Source: Porticoccus sp038143955
GTDB lineage: Bacteria; Pseudomonadota; Gammaproteobacteria; Pseudomonadales; Porticoccaceae
DNA: 64,000 nt
Reading direction: 5' to 3'
Assembly: GCA_038143955.1 (NCBI GenBank)
Contig: JAYQMT010000005.1
Coordinates: 806,001 to 870,000 of the forward strand
The notes beneath the pieces are model-generated. The model worked only from the letters and a program-made list of their open reading frames with translations, was not told the origin of the DNA and did no database searches. Made by a program: the position numbers and the translations under genes. Of the stretch, positions 36,955-46,730 are shown in pieces; the first letter of the stretch is position 1; each line of letters starts with the position of its first letter.

Positions 36955-37607
36955 TGAATATAGAGATTATACCAAATTACCATCCAATCTTGGTACACTT
37001 CACAATCGGGCTGTTGAGTATTTCAGCACTCTTATACTTTCTAGGGAGTATTCTCAAAAAGGAAAATTTGCTGATTGTTGCGCGGTGGAATTTATGGGTT
37101 GGTACGGTTATCACCGTGGGAACTGTTATAGCCGGATTCGATGCCTACAACAGTGTCGCCCATGACGCAGCCTCCCACGCCGCTATGACAGACCATAAAA
37201 ACTGGGCTTTGCCGACAGCCGGGATATTCTCATTGCTGGCTTTATGGGCCTTGTGGAAACAACGTGGGGCAAAAACAGTTAGCACTGTATTCGTTGTTAT
37301 GATTGTGCTGGCCTCTGGCTTATTGGCAGTCACCGGCTACAAAGGCGGCGAAGTTGTTTACCGCCACGGCACAGGCGTTATGCGTATGCCAGAAATTCAC
37401 GGCGACGGTGGCCACGGTAGTCACAGTCATGGTGAAGAAGCATCTGCAAACCATCACGGTACGGCTGCGCCTGCCGCACAACGAGATTCGCATGAGGGTA
37501 ACGATCATGGCGAAGAAATGGAAGACCATCATGGTGTAACGACACCTGAGAAAGAACCGGAACAACAGGAAAGTCAAGGCCATGATCACGGCGGCCACGA
37601 GTATTAA
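36951..37607 (+). CDS. DUF2231 membrane protein with a His-rich tail
   Basis: 218 residues (ATG at 36951 or 36954, overlapping the pump stop by up to four bases). Begins with the DUF2231 motif NYHPILVHFTIGLLSISALLY and has four membrane helices to about residue 130. The last 75 residues are hydrophilic and packed with His and Asp/Glu (HGDGGHGSHSHGEE, HDHGGHEY), a metal-binding tail that would face the periplasm or cytoplasm after an even number of helices. In operon with cusBA and the channel gene, so a role in metal handling is likely though not defined. Confidence 0.8.
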   Translation: MMNIEIIPNYHPILVHFTIGLLSISALLYFLGSILKKENLLIVARWNLWVGTVITVGTVIAGFDAYNSVAHDAASHAAMTDHKNWALPTAGIFSLLALWALWKQRGAKTVSTVFVVMIVLASGLLAVTGYKGGEVVYRHGTGVMRMPEIHGDGGHGSHSHGEEASANHHGTAAPAAQRDSHEGNDHGEEMEDHHGVTTPEKEPEQQESQGHDHGGHEY

Positions 37608-37624
37608 AATGAAGGATTGTAAAA

Positions 37625-38995
37625 ATGAATAGTTTCAGACGTATCACAGCAATATCAACGGCTCTTGTTTTTTTAAGCGGGTGCTCACTCACGCCTGATT
37701 ATCAAAGGCCGGAAATCGAAACGCCTGCTTGGCGGGGTGCACAAAGCATCCAAAATGCTGAAATCGCTGCTGACTGGTGGACAAATTTTGAAAGCGCTGA
37801 GTTAATCGCGCTTATGGGGCGCGCTCTAGATAACAACAATAATCTGCAAGCGTCACTCCAGCGTATCGAACAAGCGCGCGCTGATTTAAAAATTGCAGGT
37901 GCCTCTCTTCTACCTTCAGCGGATGTGACGGCAAGCTATATGAGCGGTTCCACGCAGGCGATGAATATCACCAATATGCGCAATAAAGGCATTCCCGAAT
38001 ATACGGCGGATATTGGCATATCTTACGAACTCGATCTGTTCGGCGCCAACAGAGCAAAAGCGGGTGCAGCGGAAGACCGGCTTTTGAGCGTTGCCTATAA
38101 GCATGACGCGCTGGCGCTCGTGATTATGGGAGATGTAGCACAAAATTACTTTAATGTTCTGAATTTGAAAGAACGTGTGCGCATTGCAAACGATAATTTG
38201 CAGGCTACGCAAGATTTATTGAAAGTTGCTAAAGCACGGTTTCAAACTGGAGCGCGGACACAGCTTGATATAACGCGGCAGGAAACGCAAGTGGCCAGAG
38301 CCAAGGCTGCTGTAACAGCATTGGAACAGGAGTTGGCGCTGGCGCAAAATGCCCTGGCCGTGCTTGTCGGCGATCCGCCGCAGAGCTTTAATGTTAGTGA
38401 AAACAATATAAACGGCCTTCGTCTGCCTTCTCCTGCGGTGTTGCAACCTACTGCGCTGCTTGAACGCAGACCGGATGTCAAAAGCATGGAAGCCATGCTT
38501 AAAGCCGCCAATGCCGACATCGGCGCAGCGCGGGCGGCCTTTTATCCGTCTGTGAATATCGGACCCAGCCTATTGCTGGCGGCCAATCCATCAGCTTCTG
38601 ATTTAACTTTGGCAGGCTCGGTCATTGCACCTATCTTTCAGGGCGGACGCTTGGACGGTAATCTGGATCGCGTAACCGCCCGTCAGAAAGAACTGGCCGA
38701 AAATTATCAACAAACGGTTCTGGTCGCCTTTCAGGAGGCGGAGAACGCCCTGACCAAAGTGCAAAAAACTCTGGAACGAGAAAACGCATTGAGACAAGCC
38801 GCAACCAAAGCGCGGGAAGCTTATGATATAGCCAAAAACCAATATAGTTTGAGCGTCATTGAGTTTCAGGATGTTTTAGATTCACAGCGCATGATGTTAG
38901 AGTCCGAAGATCAATATGAACACGCTCGTTATGAAACGCTGGCCGCCCGCATTGAGCTTTTCAAAGCCATGGGTGGCGGCTGGAAAAAAGAATAG
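37625..38995 (+). CDS. cusC: outer-membrane efflux channel lipoprotein, NodT/CusC family
   Basis: 456 residues. Lipoprotein signal with Cys at about residue 20 (LSGCSLTPDYQRPEI), the standard start of the OprM/CusC family. Two TolC-type repeats are visible, with LQASLQRIEQARADLKIAGASLLPSADV and PTALLERRPDVKSMEAMLKAANADIGAARAAFYPS as the conserved hinge. It forms the trimeric channel that completes the Cus pump across the outer membrane. It is the last recognised member of the operon, 18 bases after the DUF2231 gene. The sequence is intact and high in GC like the rest of unit A. Confidence 0.9.
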   Translation: MNSFRRITAISTALVFLSGCSLTPDYQRPEIETPAWRGAQSIQNAEIAADWWTNFESAELIALMGRALDNNNNLQASLQRIEQARADLKIAGASLLPSADVTASYMSGSTQAMNITNMRNKGIPEYTADIGISYELDLFGANRAKAGAAEDRLLSVAYKHDALALVIMGDVAQNYFNVLNLKERVRIANDNLQATQDLLKVAKARFQTGARTQLDITRQETQVARAKAAVTALEQELALAQNALAVLVGDPPQSFNVSENNINGLRLPSPAVLQPTALLERRPDVKSMEAMLKAANADIGAARAAFYPSVNIGPSLLLAANPSASDLTLAGSVIAPIFQGGRLDGNLDRVTARQKELAENYQQTVLVAFQEAENALTKVQKTLERENALRQAATKAREAYDIAKNQYSLSVIEFQDVLDSQRMMLESEDQYEHARYETLAARIELFKAMGGGWKKE

Positions 38996-39041
38996 AAAAA
39001 GGAAGAGGATAGCACACAACCCGGAACACATCAGGAGAGAC

Positions 39042-40100
39042 ATGACGCCGTATCAATCGCCGCCATGGCGTAAACTCACAGAGCTTTCTGGTGGCAAGGG
39101 TGTAAAAGCTGAATGGCAGGACTTTCCGGAAGAATTCCTTGCTATCACCAATGAGCAGGCATCCGCCATTCCCTGTAATGGTCGAGCGGGATGCTATATG
39201 AATGTCGTGCAGCATGGGCCAAGCGATATTGTTGGTATCTGTACATCAGATACCAAGCAGTGCGACCGCCGTACGCTCAAAAAATCAGAACTTGCACTGT
39301 ATCGCGTTGATCATAAAAAGCTGGCTGCCAAGGTTGCTGCCGCCATTGGTTTTACTGAGCAACATGAAAAGGTCACAAGCCATACAGCCCTTTGGAAATT
39401 TGGTGTTCTGAATCCGCAAGCCGAGCATAGCTTTCCTGTCTATTGCTTTTTGGGCCAGACATCTTCGCAGCTGGATAAAATCGTCAATCAGCTGTGTATG
39501 GCTGATCAGAGGTTTCTTTTAATTGCATCGACCAGCAGCCTCATCAGCAATGCCATCTCTGATGCGAGCAGCAGGCATAAATCCAAGCTCATAGGCATAG
39601 ATGATGTGCTTACTGTTGATGCCGCAGGTAAGGTCACGGCGAAAGACAGTGCTCAAACCATCGTCTCCAATTGGCTGGAAACGGTATTGCCAAAATCAGC
39701 CAAGCCGGGATCAGAGTATCAATTTCCGACACCAGCAGGCGCAACATGGGAACAATTTGTATTCGAATTTACCGCAACAGAGATGTTGTTGGTCTCATGC
39801 GGACAGATTCAAGAACGACTAGAACCCGAGCACTTGAAGATGAAGAACCAGAATTCCGGCAAGCCAACGCTGCAGTGGACATTGTTACGTTCTCTCGCCA
39901 CAACAGGTGGCAGCATCTCATGGCAAGATCAGGATGCCACTGGTCGCGTCAAAAAACAAAAGCAGGAACTGGCGAACAAGCTCAAACAAACCTTTGGTCT
40001 CTCAGAAGACCCTGTGCCTTGGAACGAAGGCGAGAAAGCATACAAAGCAAGGTTTGTTATCAAAGCTGCTGATAATGTGCTGCGCCAGCTTACTGGTTGA
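39042..40100 (+). CDS. unrecognised 352-residue protein at the end of unit A
   Basis: ATG at 39042 behind a good ribosome binding site (AGGAGAGAC). The frame is open further upstream into the channel gene, but that part has no protein-like sequence. Four cysteines in the N-terminal third (IPCNGRAGC, then GICTSDTKQC) look like a zinc-binding finger. The middle contains alternating beta-like strands (FPVYCFLG, RFLLIASTSS, KLIGIDDVL), compatible with a Rossmann-like fold. The C-terminus (WTLLRSLATTGGSISWQD, then KKQKQELANKLKQTFGL) resembles a winged-helix DNA-binding domain. No signal peptide. I cannot name a family. It is the last gene before the terminal module, so it may belong to the mobile unit itself rather than to metal resistance. 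Confidence 0.6.
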   Translation: MTPYQSPPWRKLTELSGGKGVKAEWQDFPEEFLAITNEQASAIPCNGRAGCYMNVVQHGPSDIVGICTSDTKQCDRRTLKKSELALYRVDHKKLAAKVAAAIGFTEQHEKVTSHTALWKFGVLNPQAEHSFPVYCFLGQTSSQLDKIVNQLCMADQRFLLIASTSSLISNAISDASSRHKSKLIGIDDVLTVDAAGKVTAKDSAQTIVSNWLETVLPKSAKPGSEYQFPTPAGATWEQFVFEFTATEMLLVSCGQIQERLEPEHLKMKNQNSGKPTLQWTLLRSLATTGGSISWQDQDATGRVKKQKQELANKLKQTFGLSEDPVPWNEGEKAYKARFVIKAADNVLRQLTG

Positions 40101-40176
40101 CAATGACAGGCATAGACTGGTGCGAACTGGTCAATTGCCAAGCCCTTGATTTCCCATGACTAAAAGCTCCGTACTT

Positions 40177-40357
40177 CGCTTTTCCAAGTACGGTGTTTTT
40201 CAGGAAAGGGGCATATATAGGAGGAAAACTAGAGAAAAATGGGGTGTTTTTATAGAGAGGAAGTCAATTGCAAACAGCAAAAAAGCCCGCAAATGCTGGG
40301 CTTTTGAGGCTATGCCATTTCTAGCATATAAAAGTTCGTTTTAAGTCAATGGCGGTG
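40177..40357. repeat. terminal module A with attachment repeat
   Basis: Shares order and words with 47764-47955: a CGTACTTC...AAGTACG hairpin, TTTTCAGGA, GGAG followed by A-rich blocks, a G-run then GTTTTTA, and a GCCC...GGGC stem, and finally AATGGCGGTG (40348-40357). The stem here is AAAAGCCC/GGGCTTTT with a nine-base loop. It looks like the conserved end of a mobile unit abutting its tRNA-Ser attachment core. Confidence 0.6.
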
Positions 40358-40454
40358 CATAGACTCAAATAGAACTGAACACCCTGAAACCCAGTTTACC
40401 AGAAAGCCGCACCATGACTAGAGGAAAATCCAAGGCTTTGGCGCGTGGGTTTCC

Positions 40455-40464
40455 AATGGTAGGT
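40455..40464. repeat. AATGGTAGGT word, possible second scar
   Basis: This ten-base word is the reverse complement of ACCTACCATT in the plus-strand tRNA tail at 31852-31861. It lies 107 bases after the attachment repeat of unit A. One short match can arise by chance; recorded because both words sit at unit boundaries. Confidence 0.2.
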
Positions 40465-40496
40465 TTGTATTGATTTTGCAATAAAGAGTGGTACGA

Positions 40497-40510
40497 GGTA
40501 GTTTACTACC
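40497..40510. promoter_or_regulatory. inverted repeat before the czc-type operon
   Basis: GGTAG-TTTA-CTACC forms a perfect five-base dyad about 50 bases upstream of the first gene. TGGT (40489-40492) and ACCA on the outside roughly extend the symmetry. Candidate operator for a metal-responsive regulator. No regulator gene is present in unit B. Confidence 0.35.
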
Positions 40511-40559
40511 ACACCACAATTCTTTACAATATTTAGCATGAAATACACTGAGTATTATT

Positions 40560-40907
40560 GTGCGTAAAATTACTATTAAATTCTTGATGCTGTCGTTTAT
40601 ATTTCAAATGAGCGCAAGTGCTTTTGACGTGCATCAAGTACATCAGTTTAACTCGTTTCATCAATCTAATGAAGTAGTGGTATCTGTTCAGGACAACTCA
40701 GTGGATAGTGAACAAATGACGCTTACACAAAATGTTCAGCAAGATTGCTCACATTGTTGCCATTGCCATGGGGGACATATACAGGGGTTTATTGCTTCTA
40801 TACCCTCGACTAATCTTTTTGGGAACAAGCAACCATCTTCTTTTTACGTCCTCTCTCAACGCTTACCTGATATTCCCTTCGATTTGTATCGCCCTCCTAT
40901 TGCTTAA
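40560..40907 (+). CDS. small exported His/Cys protein leading the czc-type operon (CzcI/DUF2946-like)
   Basis: 115 residues from a GTG at 40560. Signal sequence MRKITIKFLMLSFIFQMSASAF. Metal-binding cluster DCSHCCHCHGGH at about 62-73, then a C-terminal LYRPPIA, the RPP ending seen in small proteins at the head of czc operons. It may bind zinc or cobalt in the periplasm and tune the pump, as proposed for CzcI-type proteins; assignment by layout, not by strong sequence identity. Start choice rests on the signal peptide, as no ATG lies in a better place. Confidence 0.6.
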   Translation: MRKITIKFLMLSFIFQMSASAFDVHQVHQFNSFHQSNEVVVSVQDNSVDSEQMTLTQNVQQDCSHCCHCHGGHIQGFIASIPSTNLFGNKQPSSFYVLSQRLPDIPFDLYRPPIA

Positions 40908-40980
40908 GTCATTTTTCTGAATTTTACACCTTTGGTTATCCAAAGGCTGTTTGAAAATAAATGACACTTTAGGAGTAAGT

Positions 40981-42288
40981 ATGCACATTTTTTTTAGATT
41001 TATGAGTGCTGTTATTTTTTTGATTACAGTACTTTTATCCCATCAATTACTGGCGAAAGAACCTCATTCTTCAGGTTCTCACAACTACGTGGAGTCAATT
41101 TATAAAACCAGCTCTGTATTGACCCTACCAAATGCTATTAAACGTGCTATTAAGGCATCACCACGTTTGAAATCAGTACAAGCAAAACTTGATGCAACAG
41201 AAGGGCAAAAAAAGCAAGCTGGCAGCTGGAAAAACCCCGAGCTTTCTTTTGAAGCAGAAAATATAGCCGGAGATGACGACTTTGGTGGAACTCGAAACGC
41301 TGAGTATACTTATGGTTTAAAACAAACCATAGAAATTGGCGGTAAGCGTCCAGCCAGAAAAAATGTCGCCGCTGCAATAAACAAAGCGACTCAAGCTAGT
41401 GTTTTGTCCGAATTGTTGACGTTAGAGCGTGATGTGCATATTGCCTACGCAGATGTTTTAGCCGCAGCTGAAGCTGTTAAATTAGCCCTTGAGCAAGAGC
41501 AATTAGCCAAAGATGTTTTAAATATTGTCTCTAAAAGAGTTAGGGCCGCAGCAGAGCCAGATATTCAGCAAAGCAAAGCTGAAGTGGCTCATGCAATCAG
41601 TGTCATAGCTCGTGAAAAAGAAGAACGTGACTTGCGCATTGCTAAAGAAAAGTTGGCGCGACTTTGGGGTGCATCCACGTTAGATGTTTCTCTTGACCAT
41701 GCCCATTTTTTTGACCTAACTGGCCCTGAACTTTTAAAGGTTTACCAAGATAAATTTTCTAATATTCCTGATATACAACGTCTTAGATTTTTACAGGTTG
41801 AGAAAAGTGCGTTACTTGAATTGGAAAAAGCACAAGCTATACCTGATCCTACTTTTAATTTAGGTGTCAGAGATTTTAAAGCCCATAGCGAGCAAGCTTT
41901 CATTTTTGGTGTATCACTACCTATTCCAATACTAAACCAAAACAGCGGCAATATTGCTAAAGCTCAAGCAGAAGTCACTCAGTCACAAGCTGATGCACAA
42001 CAAGCACAATTAGTTTTAGAGCAACAACTAGTTGAGAACTGGGAACAATGGCACACCTCTTTTTCAAAGATAGAGCATTTAGAAAAATCATTACTTCCCG
42101 CAGCAGAGAAAGCTTTTAAATTGGCACGTAGTGGTTATGAAAAAGGTAAATTTACTTACTTAGAAGTGCTTGATGCCCAACGCACATTGTTTAGCGCACG
42201 CGCACAATACCACAATGCCTTGAAAACTTATCACGCAAGCCGAGCAAATGTTGAACGGCTTACCACTTCAACAGGAGCGTCATTATGA
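40981..42288 (+). CDS. czcC: TolC-family outer-membrane channel, CzcC-like
   Basis: 435 residues from the ATG at 40981, which has a good ribosome binding site (TAGGAGTAAGT). Signal peptide followed by the outer-membrane efflux repeats: LTLPNAIKRAIKASPRLKSVQAKLDATEGQKKQAG, LSFEAENIAGDD, and FGVSLPIPILNQNSGNIAKAQAEV. The last is the conserved pattern of CzcC. It forms the exit duct of the metal pump. Overlaps the adaptor gene by four bases (ATGA). Codon use is between that of unit A and that of the chromosome. Confidence 0.88.
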   Translation: MHIFFRFMSAVIFLITVLLSHQLLAKEPHSSGSHNYVESIYKTSSVLTLPNAIKRAIKASPRLKSVQAKLDATEGQKKQAGSWKNPELSFEAENIAGDDDFGGTRNAEYTYGLKQTIEIGGKRPARKNVAAAINKATQASVLSELLTLERDVHIAYADVLAAAEAVKLALEQEQLAKDVLNIVSKRVRAAAEPDIQQSKAEVAHAISVIAREKEERDLRIAKEKLARLWGASTLDVSLDHAHFFDLTGPELLKVYQDKFSNIPDIQRLRFLQVEKSALLELEKAQAIPDPTFNLGVRDFKAHSEQAFIFGVSLPIPILNQNSGNIAKAQAEVTQSQADAQQAQLVLEQQLVENWEQWHTSFSKIEHLEKSLLPAAEKAFKLARSGYEKGKFTYLEVLDAQRTLFSARAQYHNALKTYHASRANVERLTTSTGASL

Positions 42289-43553
42289 TTTTAAGAAAAA
42301 CATTTATAACTTTAATGCTTACACTATTTGTCTCACCACTTATGTTTGGACAAGTACAAGCTGAACCGGAATCACCTCATCACGATCATGAAGGACATCA
42401 TAAGACAGAAAATGAACGCGGCCCCCATCGTGGCAAGATATTTCATGATGGTGACTTTGCAATTGAATTGACTATTTTTGAGCAGGGTGTTCCCCCTCAA
42501 TTTCGTGTCTATACTTATGATGATGACAAAGAGGTAAACCCTGCCGATGTGTCACTTTCAATTGAGCTGCATCGTTTAGATGGTGAGGTCAATCATTTTT
42601 CTTTTACCCCACAAGATGATGTGTTGGTTGGTGAAGGTGTGGTTACCGAGCCACATTCCTTTGATGTAAAAATGAAGGCAACTTACCAAGGTAAAACACA
42701 TACATGGTCATTTTCATCTTATGAAGGACGAACCGAGATTAGCGATAAGTCTGCCAAAGAAGCAGGTGTGAAAACTGAAAAAGCAAGTAGTAATACAATT
42801 GCGCAATATGCGCGACTGACGGGACGTATAACGCTTAATCGCAACACTACGTCCCAAGTAAGAGCCCGTTTCCCAGGTATCGTTAAAACAGTGAATGCCT
42901 CATGGGGGCAACAAGTAAAAAAAGGGCATGTGCTCGCTACTATTGAAAGTAACGAAAGCCTAAAAACCTATAAAGTGGTTGCACCAACTAATGGTGTTGT
43001 TTTGGCACGCAATACCAATATAGGTGATGTGGCAAAAGACGAACCGCTTTTTACCATTGCTGATTTATCTCAGGTTTGGGCTGAATTCCACGTCTTCCCA
43101 ACAGATTTAAACAAAGTTCAACAAGGGCAAATGACTCATGTGCGTGTCTTTGGCGGTAATGGTGCGCAACATGAAAAATCTAATGAAGCGCCTATTAAAA
43201 TGTTATTACCAACAGCCGATCCTTTAAGCCAGACTGTATTGGCAATCGTACCGCTTAGCAATAAAGAGGGACAATGGCGACCAGGAATGACAATACAAGG
43301 TGATGTCTTAGTTAATGAAAAAAAAGTGCCACTCGCCGTCAAGGTTTCGGCATTACAGCGCTTTCGTGATTTTACCGTTGTATTCGCTAAAGTTGGCGAA
43401 ACCTATGAAGTTCGTATGCTTGAGTTAGGTGATAACGATGGCAAATTCGTAGAAGTATTAGGTGGCTTAAAACCAAATACCGAATATGTCACAGAAAATA
43501 GCTTCCTCATTAAGGCTGATATTGAAAAATCAGGAGCAAGCCATGGCCACTAA
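42285..43553 (+). CDS. czcB: RND efflux periplasmic adaptor, CzcB-like
   Basis: 422 residues. Signal peptide (MILRKTFITLMLTLFVSPLMFGQVQA). A short His-rich stretch (HHDHEGHHK) is followed by the CzcB N-terminal domain GPHRGKIFHDGDFAIELTIFE. Then comes the adaptor core: VRARFPGIVKTVNASWGQQVKKGHVLATIES, YKVVAPTNGVVLARN and FTIADLSQVWAEFHVF. Links the CzcA pump to CzcC in the periplasm. Overlaps czcC at its start and czcA at its end by about 11 bases, so the three are tightly coupled. Confidence 0.9.
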   Translation: MILRKTFITLMLTLFVSPLMFGQVQAEPESPHHDHEGHHKTENERGPHRGKIFHDGDFAIELTIFEQGVPPQFRVYTYDDDKEVNPADVSLSIELHRLDGEVNHFSFTPQDDVLVGEGVVTEPHSFDVKMKATYQGKTHTWSFSSYEGRTEISDKSAKEAGVKTEKASSNTIAQYARLTGRITLNRNTTSQVRARFPGIVKTVNASWGQQVKKGHVLATIESNESLKTYKVVAPTNGVVLARNTNIGDVAKDEPLFTIADLSQVWAEFHVFPTDLNKVQQGQMTHVRVFGGNGAQHEKSNEAPIKMLLPTADPLSQTVLAIVPLSNKEGQWRPGMTIQGDVLVNEKKVPLAVKVSALQRFRDFTVVFAKVGETYEVRMLELGDNDGKFVEVLGGLKPNTEYVTENSFLIKADIEKSGASHGH

Positions 43554-46500
43554 ACCAACAGAAAATATTTCCATGCTAGAGCATACCGTTCATTTTTCTA
43601 TTCGACATCGATGGTTGGTGTTAATTATGGTATTAGGGTTAATGCTCCTTGGCGTCTACAACTTTAACCGTTTAGCCATCGATGCTGTTCCTGATATCAC
43701 CAATGTGCAGGTACAAATCAACACAGAAGCCGCAGGTTATTCTCCATTGGAGATGGAACAACGTGTCACGTTTGTAGTAGAGACAGCACTGGCAAGTATT
43801 CCAAAGCTTGATTACACACGTTCCCTGTCGCGCTATGGTTTATCCCAAGTAACCGTTGTGTTTGAAGAAGACACGGATATTTATTTTGCTCGTCAGCTTA
43901 TTAATGAGCGTTTACAACAAATTAAAGATGCCCTACCAGAAGGTTTAAATCCAGAGATGGGCCCAATTGCAACAGGGTTGGGTGAAATCTTTATGTATAT
44001 TGTAGAGGTTGATCCTAAAATCAAGAAAAAGATGGCTCAGCATATACAACTATGGATCTGCTGACATTGCAAGAATGGGTGATTTTACCGCAATTACGTA
44101 ATATCAAAGGTGTTATCGAAGTGAACTCTATTGGGGGATATGAAAAGCAATTTCATGTTTTACCCTATCCTGATCGTTTACTTTCTTATGATCTCACCAT
44201 ACATAATGTGATTAATGCTTTGGAACGCAACAACGAAAATGTTGGTGCAGGTTATATCGAAAGAAATGGTGAGCAATATTTGATTCGCATACCTGGCCAA
44301 ATCAATAATCTTGATGATATTCGCAATATCATCGTTACCAAAAAAAAGATGAGTTGACCATTCGCATTGGACAGCTTGCCGATGTTGCATTAGGTCATCC
44401 CCTTCGTACAGGTGCCGCCACACAAAATGGTGAAGAAGTTGTACTTGGTACGGCAATGATGTTAATGGGAGAAAATAGCCGTGCTGTGTCACAACGTGTT
44501 GCTAATAAGCTCGTTGAGGTTAACCGCAGCTTGCCCGATGGCGTTATTGCAAAAGCCGTTTATGACCGTACTGACTTGGTAGATAGGACAATTGATACAG
44601 TCGCAACAAATCTACTGGAAGGTGCGTTATTAGTCATCGTGATCTTATTTATGTTACTTGGCAATATTCGTGCTGCAATCATAACAGCCATTGTCATCCC
44701 GATTTCAATGTTAATGACCATCACAGGTATGGTTGAACGAGGGGTATCAGGCAACTTGATGAGCCTTGGTGCTTTGGATTTTGGATTAATCGTTGATGGT
44801 GCAGTGATCATTATTGAAAACTGTATCCGAAGATTTGGCATGGCACAGCATCAATTAGGACGTTTATTAACACAAGAAGAGCGTTTTAAGCTGACAGCTA
44901 ATGCCACAACAGAAGTGATTAAGCCCAGTATTTTCGGTGTGATTATCATTACTGTCGTGTACTTGCCCATTTTTGCACTGACAGGGGTTGAAGGTAAGAT
45001 GTTCCACCCAATGGCTTTTACAGTGGTGATAGCATTACTTGCCGCACTTGTCTTGTCACTGACTTTTGTGCCAGCGGCAGTTGCATTGTTTGTCACGGGT
45101 AAAGTAGAGGAAAAAGAAAGTGCGTTGATTCGCAAAACAAAGCTTTGGTACAGACCCCTTCTACGATGGAGCTTGGCCCGACCAAAGCAGATTGTCTTAG
45201 GTGCAACCATTTTGGTTGTATTAAGTATTCTGTTAGCAGCACGTATGGGTACAGAGTTTATTCCAAATCTTGATGAAGGTGATATTGCACTTCATGCCTT
45301 GCGAATTCCTGGCACCAGTCTTAGCCAATCTGTTGCTATGCAAGCCACGTTGGAAAAACGCATCAAACAAGAATTTCCTGAAGTGCGTGAGATATTCGGT
45401 AAAATCGGCACACCAGAAGTTGCGACCGATCCAATGCCGCCCAGTGTTGCAGATACTTTTGTTATGCTTAAGCCTAGAGACCAGTGGCCTAATCCCTCTA
45501 AAACCAAAATTGAATTGGTACGTGAGATGGAGGCAATTGCAAAGCAAGTGCCTGGTAACAATTACGAGTTCACACAGCCGATTCAAATGCGATTTAATGA
45601 GCTTATCTCTGGCGTGCGTAGTGATTTGGCTGTTAAAATTTTTGGTGATGACATTGATATCATGCTGGAAACTGCAAAAAAAATAGAAGCGACATTAAAG
45701 CAGATTCCAGGCGGTTCGGATGTGAAGATTGAGCAAGCAACAGGTTTACCCGTTCTATCCATTTTGCCTAATCGCGCTAAACTTGATCGATATGGCCTTA
45801 ATATGGCTGATGTACAGGATATTGTGCAAATGGCTATGGGCGGACGAGAAGCAGGCAAGCTTTTTGAAGGGGATCGTCGCTTTGATATTGTCGTGAGATT
45901 ACCTGAACATTTACGTACTAATATCGAAGTGTTGGAGTATCTACCCATTCCATTGCCACTATCTAAAAACTCAGAAGCCGCGACTAATTACGTGCCACTC
46001 AAAGAAGTTGCAACATTGGAAATTGCCTATGGCCCAAACCAAATAAGCCGTGAAAACGGTAAGCGTCGAGTTGTGATTACAGCGAACGTACGCGATCGCG
46101 ATCTGGGCAGCTTTGTTGAGGAAGTGAAGGTTGCAGTCAATAATAACGTCGAGATTCCTGCTGAATACTGGGTGGAATATGGTGGAACATTTGAGCAACT
46201 TATTTCTGCAAAGCAACGCTTGATGGTGGTTGTTCCTGTTGCTTTTCTGCTAATTATTGTTCTTCTTTTTATGGCCTTTGGTTCTGGCCGTGCAGCTTTG
46301 CTTATATTCTCAGGTGTTCCATTAGCATTAACAGGTGGTGTTGTTGCACTGTGGTTAAGGGATATTCCACTGTCTATCTCTGCGGGTGTTGGTTTTATAG
46401 CACTTTCTGGTGTAGCCGTGCTTAATGGTATCGTGATGGTGTCTTTCATCCGTACTTTACTTGATCAAGGTGCCAAGATGGATGACGCTATTATCGAAGG

Positions 46501-46717
46501 CGCACTGACAAGGTTTAGACCTATTCTGATGACGGCGTTGGTGGCGAGTCTTGGTTTTGTTCCAATGGCACTTAATACAGGCACAGGCGCAGAGGTTCAA
46601 CGGCCTTTGGCAACGGTCGTGATTGGCGGAATTATATCGTCAACAATATTAACCTTAGTGGTGTTGCCTGCGCTTTATCGCTTATTCCATAAAAAAGAAC
46701 GAATACAAGAAGCATAA
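43543..46717 (+). CDS. czcA: Co/Zn/Cd efflux RND pump, CzcA-like (two frame breaks)
   Basis: About 1058 residues after repair. IDAVPDITNVQVQINTEAAGYSPLEMEQRVTF at the N-terminus is the CzcA pattern. LGALDFGLIVDGAVIIIENCIRR holds the proton-relay Asp of transmembrane helix 4. The C-terminal half has MGTEFIPNLDEGDIALHALRIPGTSLSQS. Breaks lie in A runs at 44026-44030 (repair gives KKDGSAYTTMDLLTLQEW) and 44340-44347 (repair gives TKKKDELTIRIGQL). The start at 43543 overlaps czcB. The DFGLIVDGAV signature favours zinc, cobalt and cadmium export over copper, in contrast to the pump in unit A. Confidence 0.9.
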
Positions 46718-46730
46718 TAGGAGAAAATCA

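Noticed and set aside
40951..40981. Earlier start for czcC at 40951
   Set aside because: Would place ten residues before the signal peptide; the ATG at 40981 has a proper ribosome binding site.
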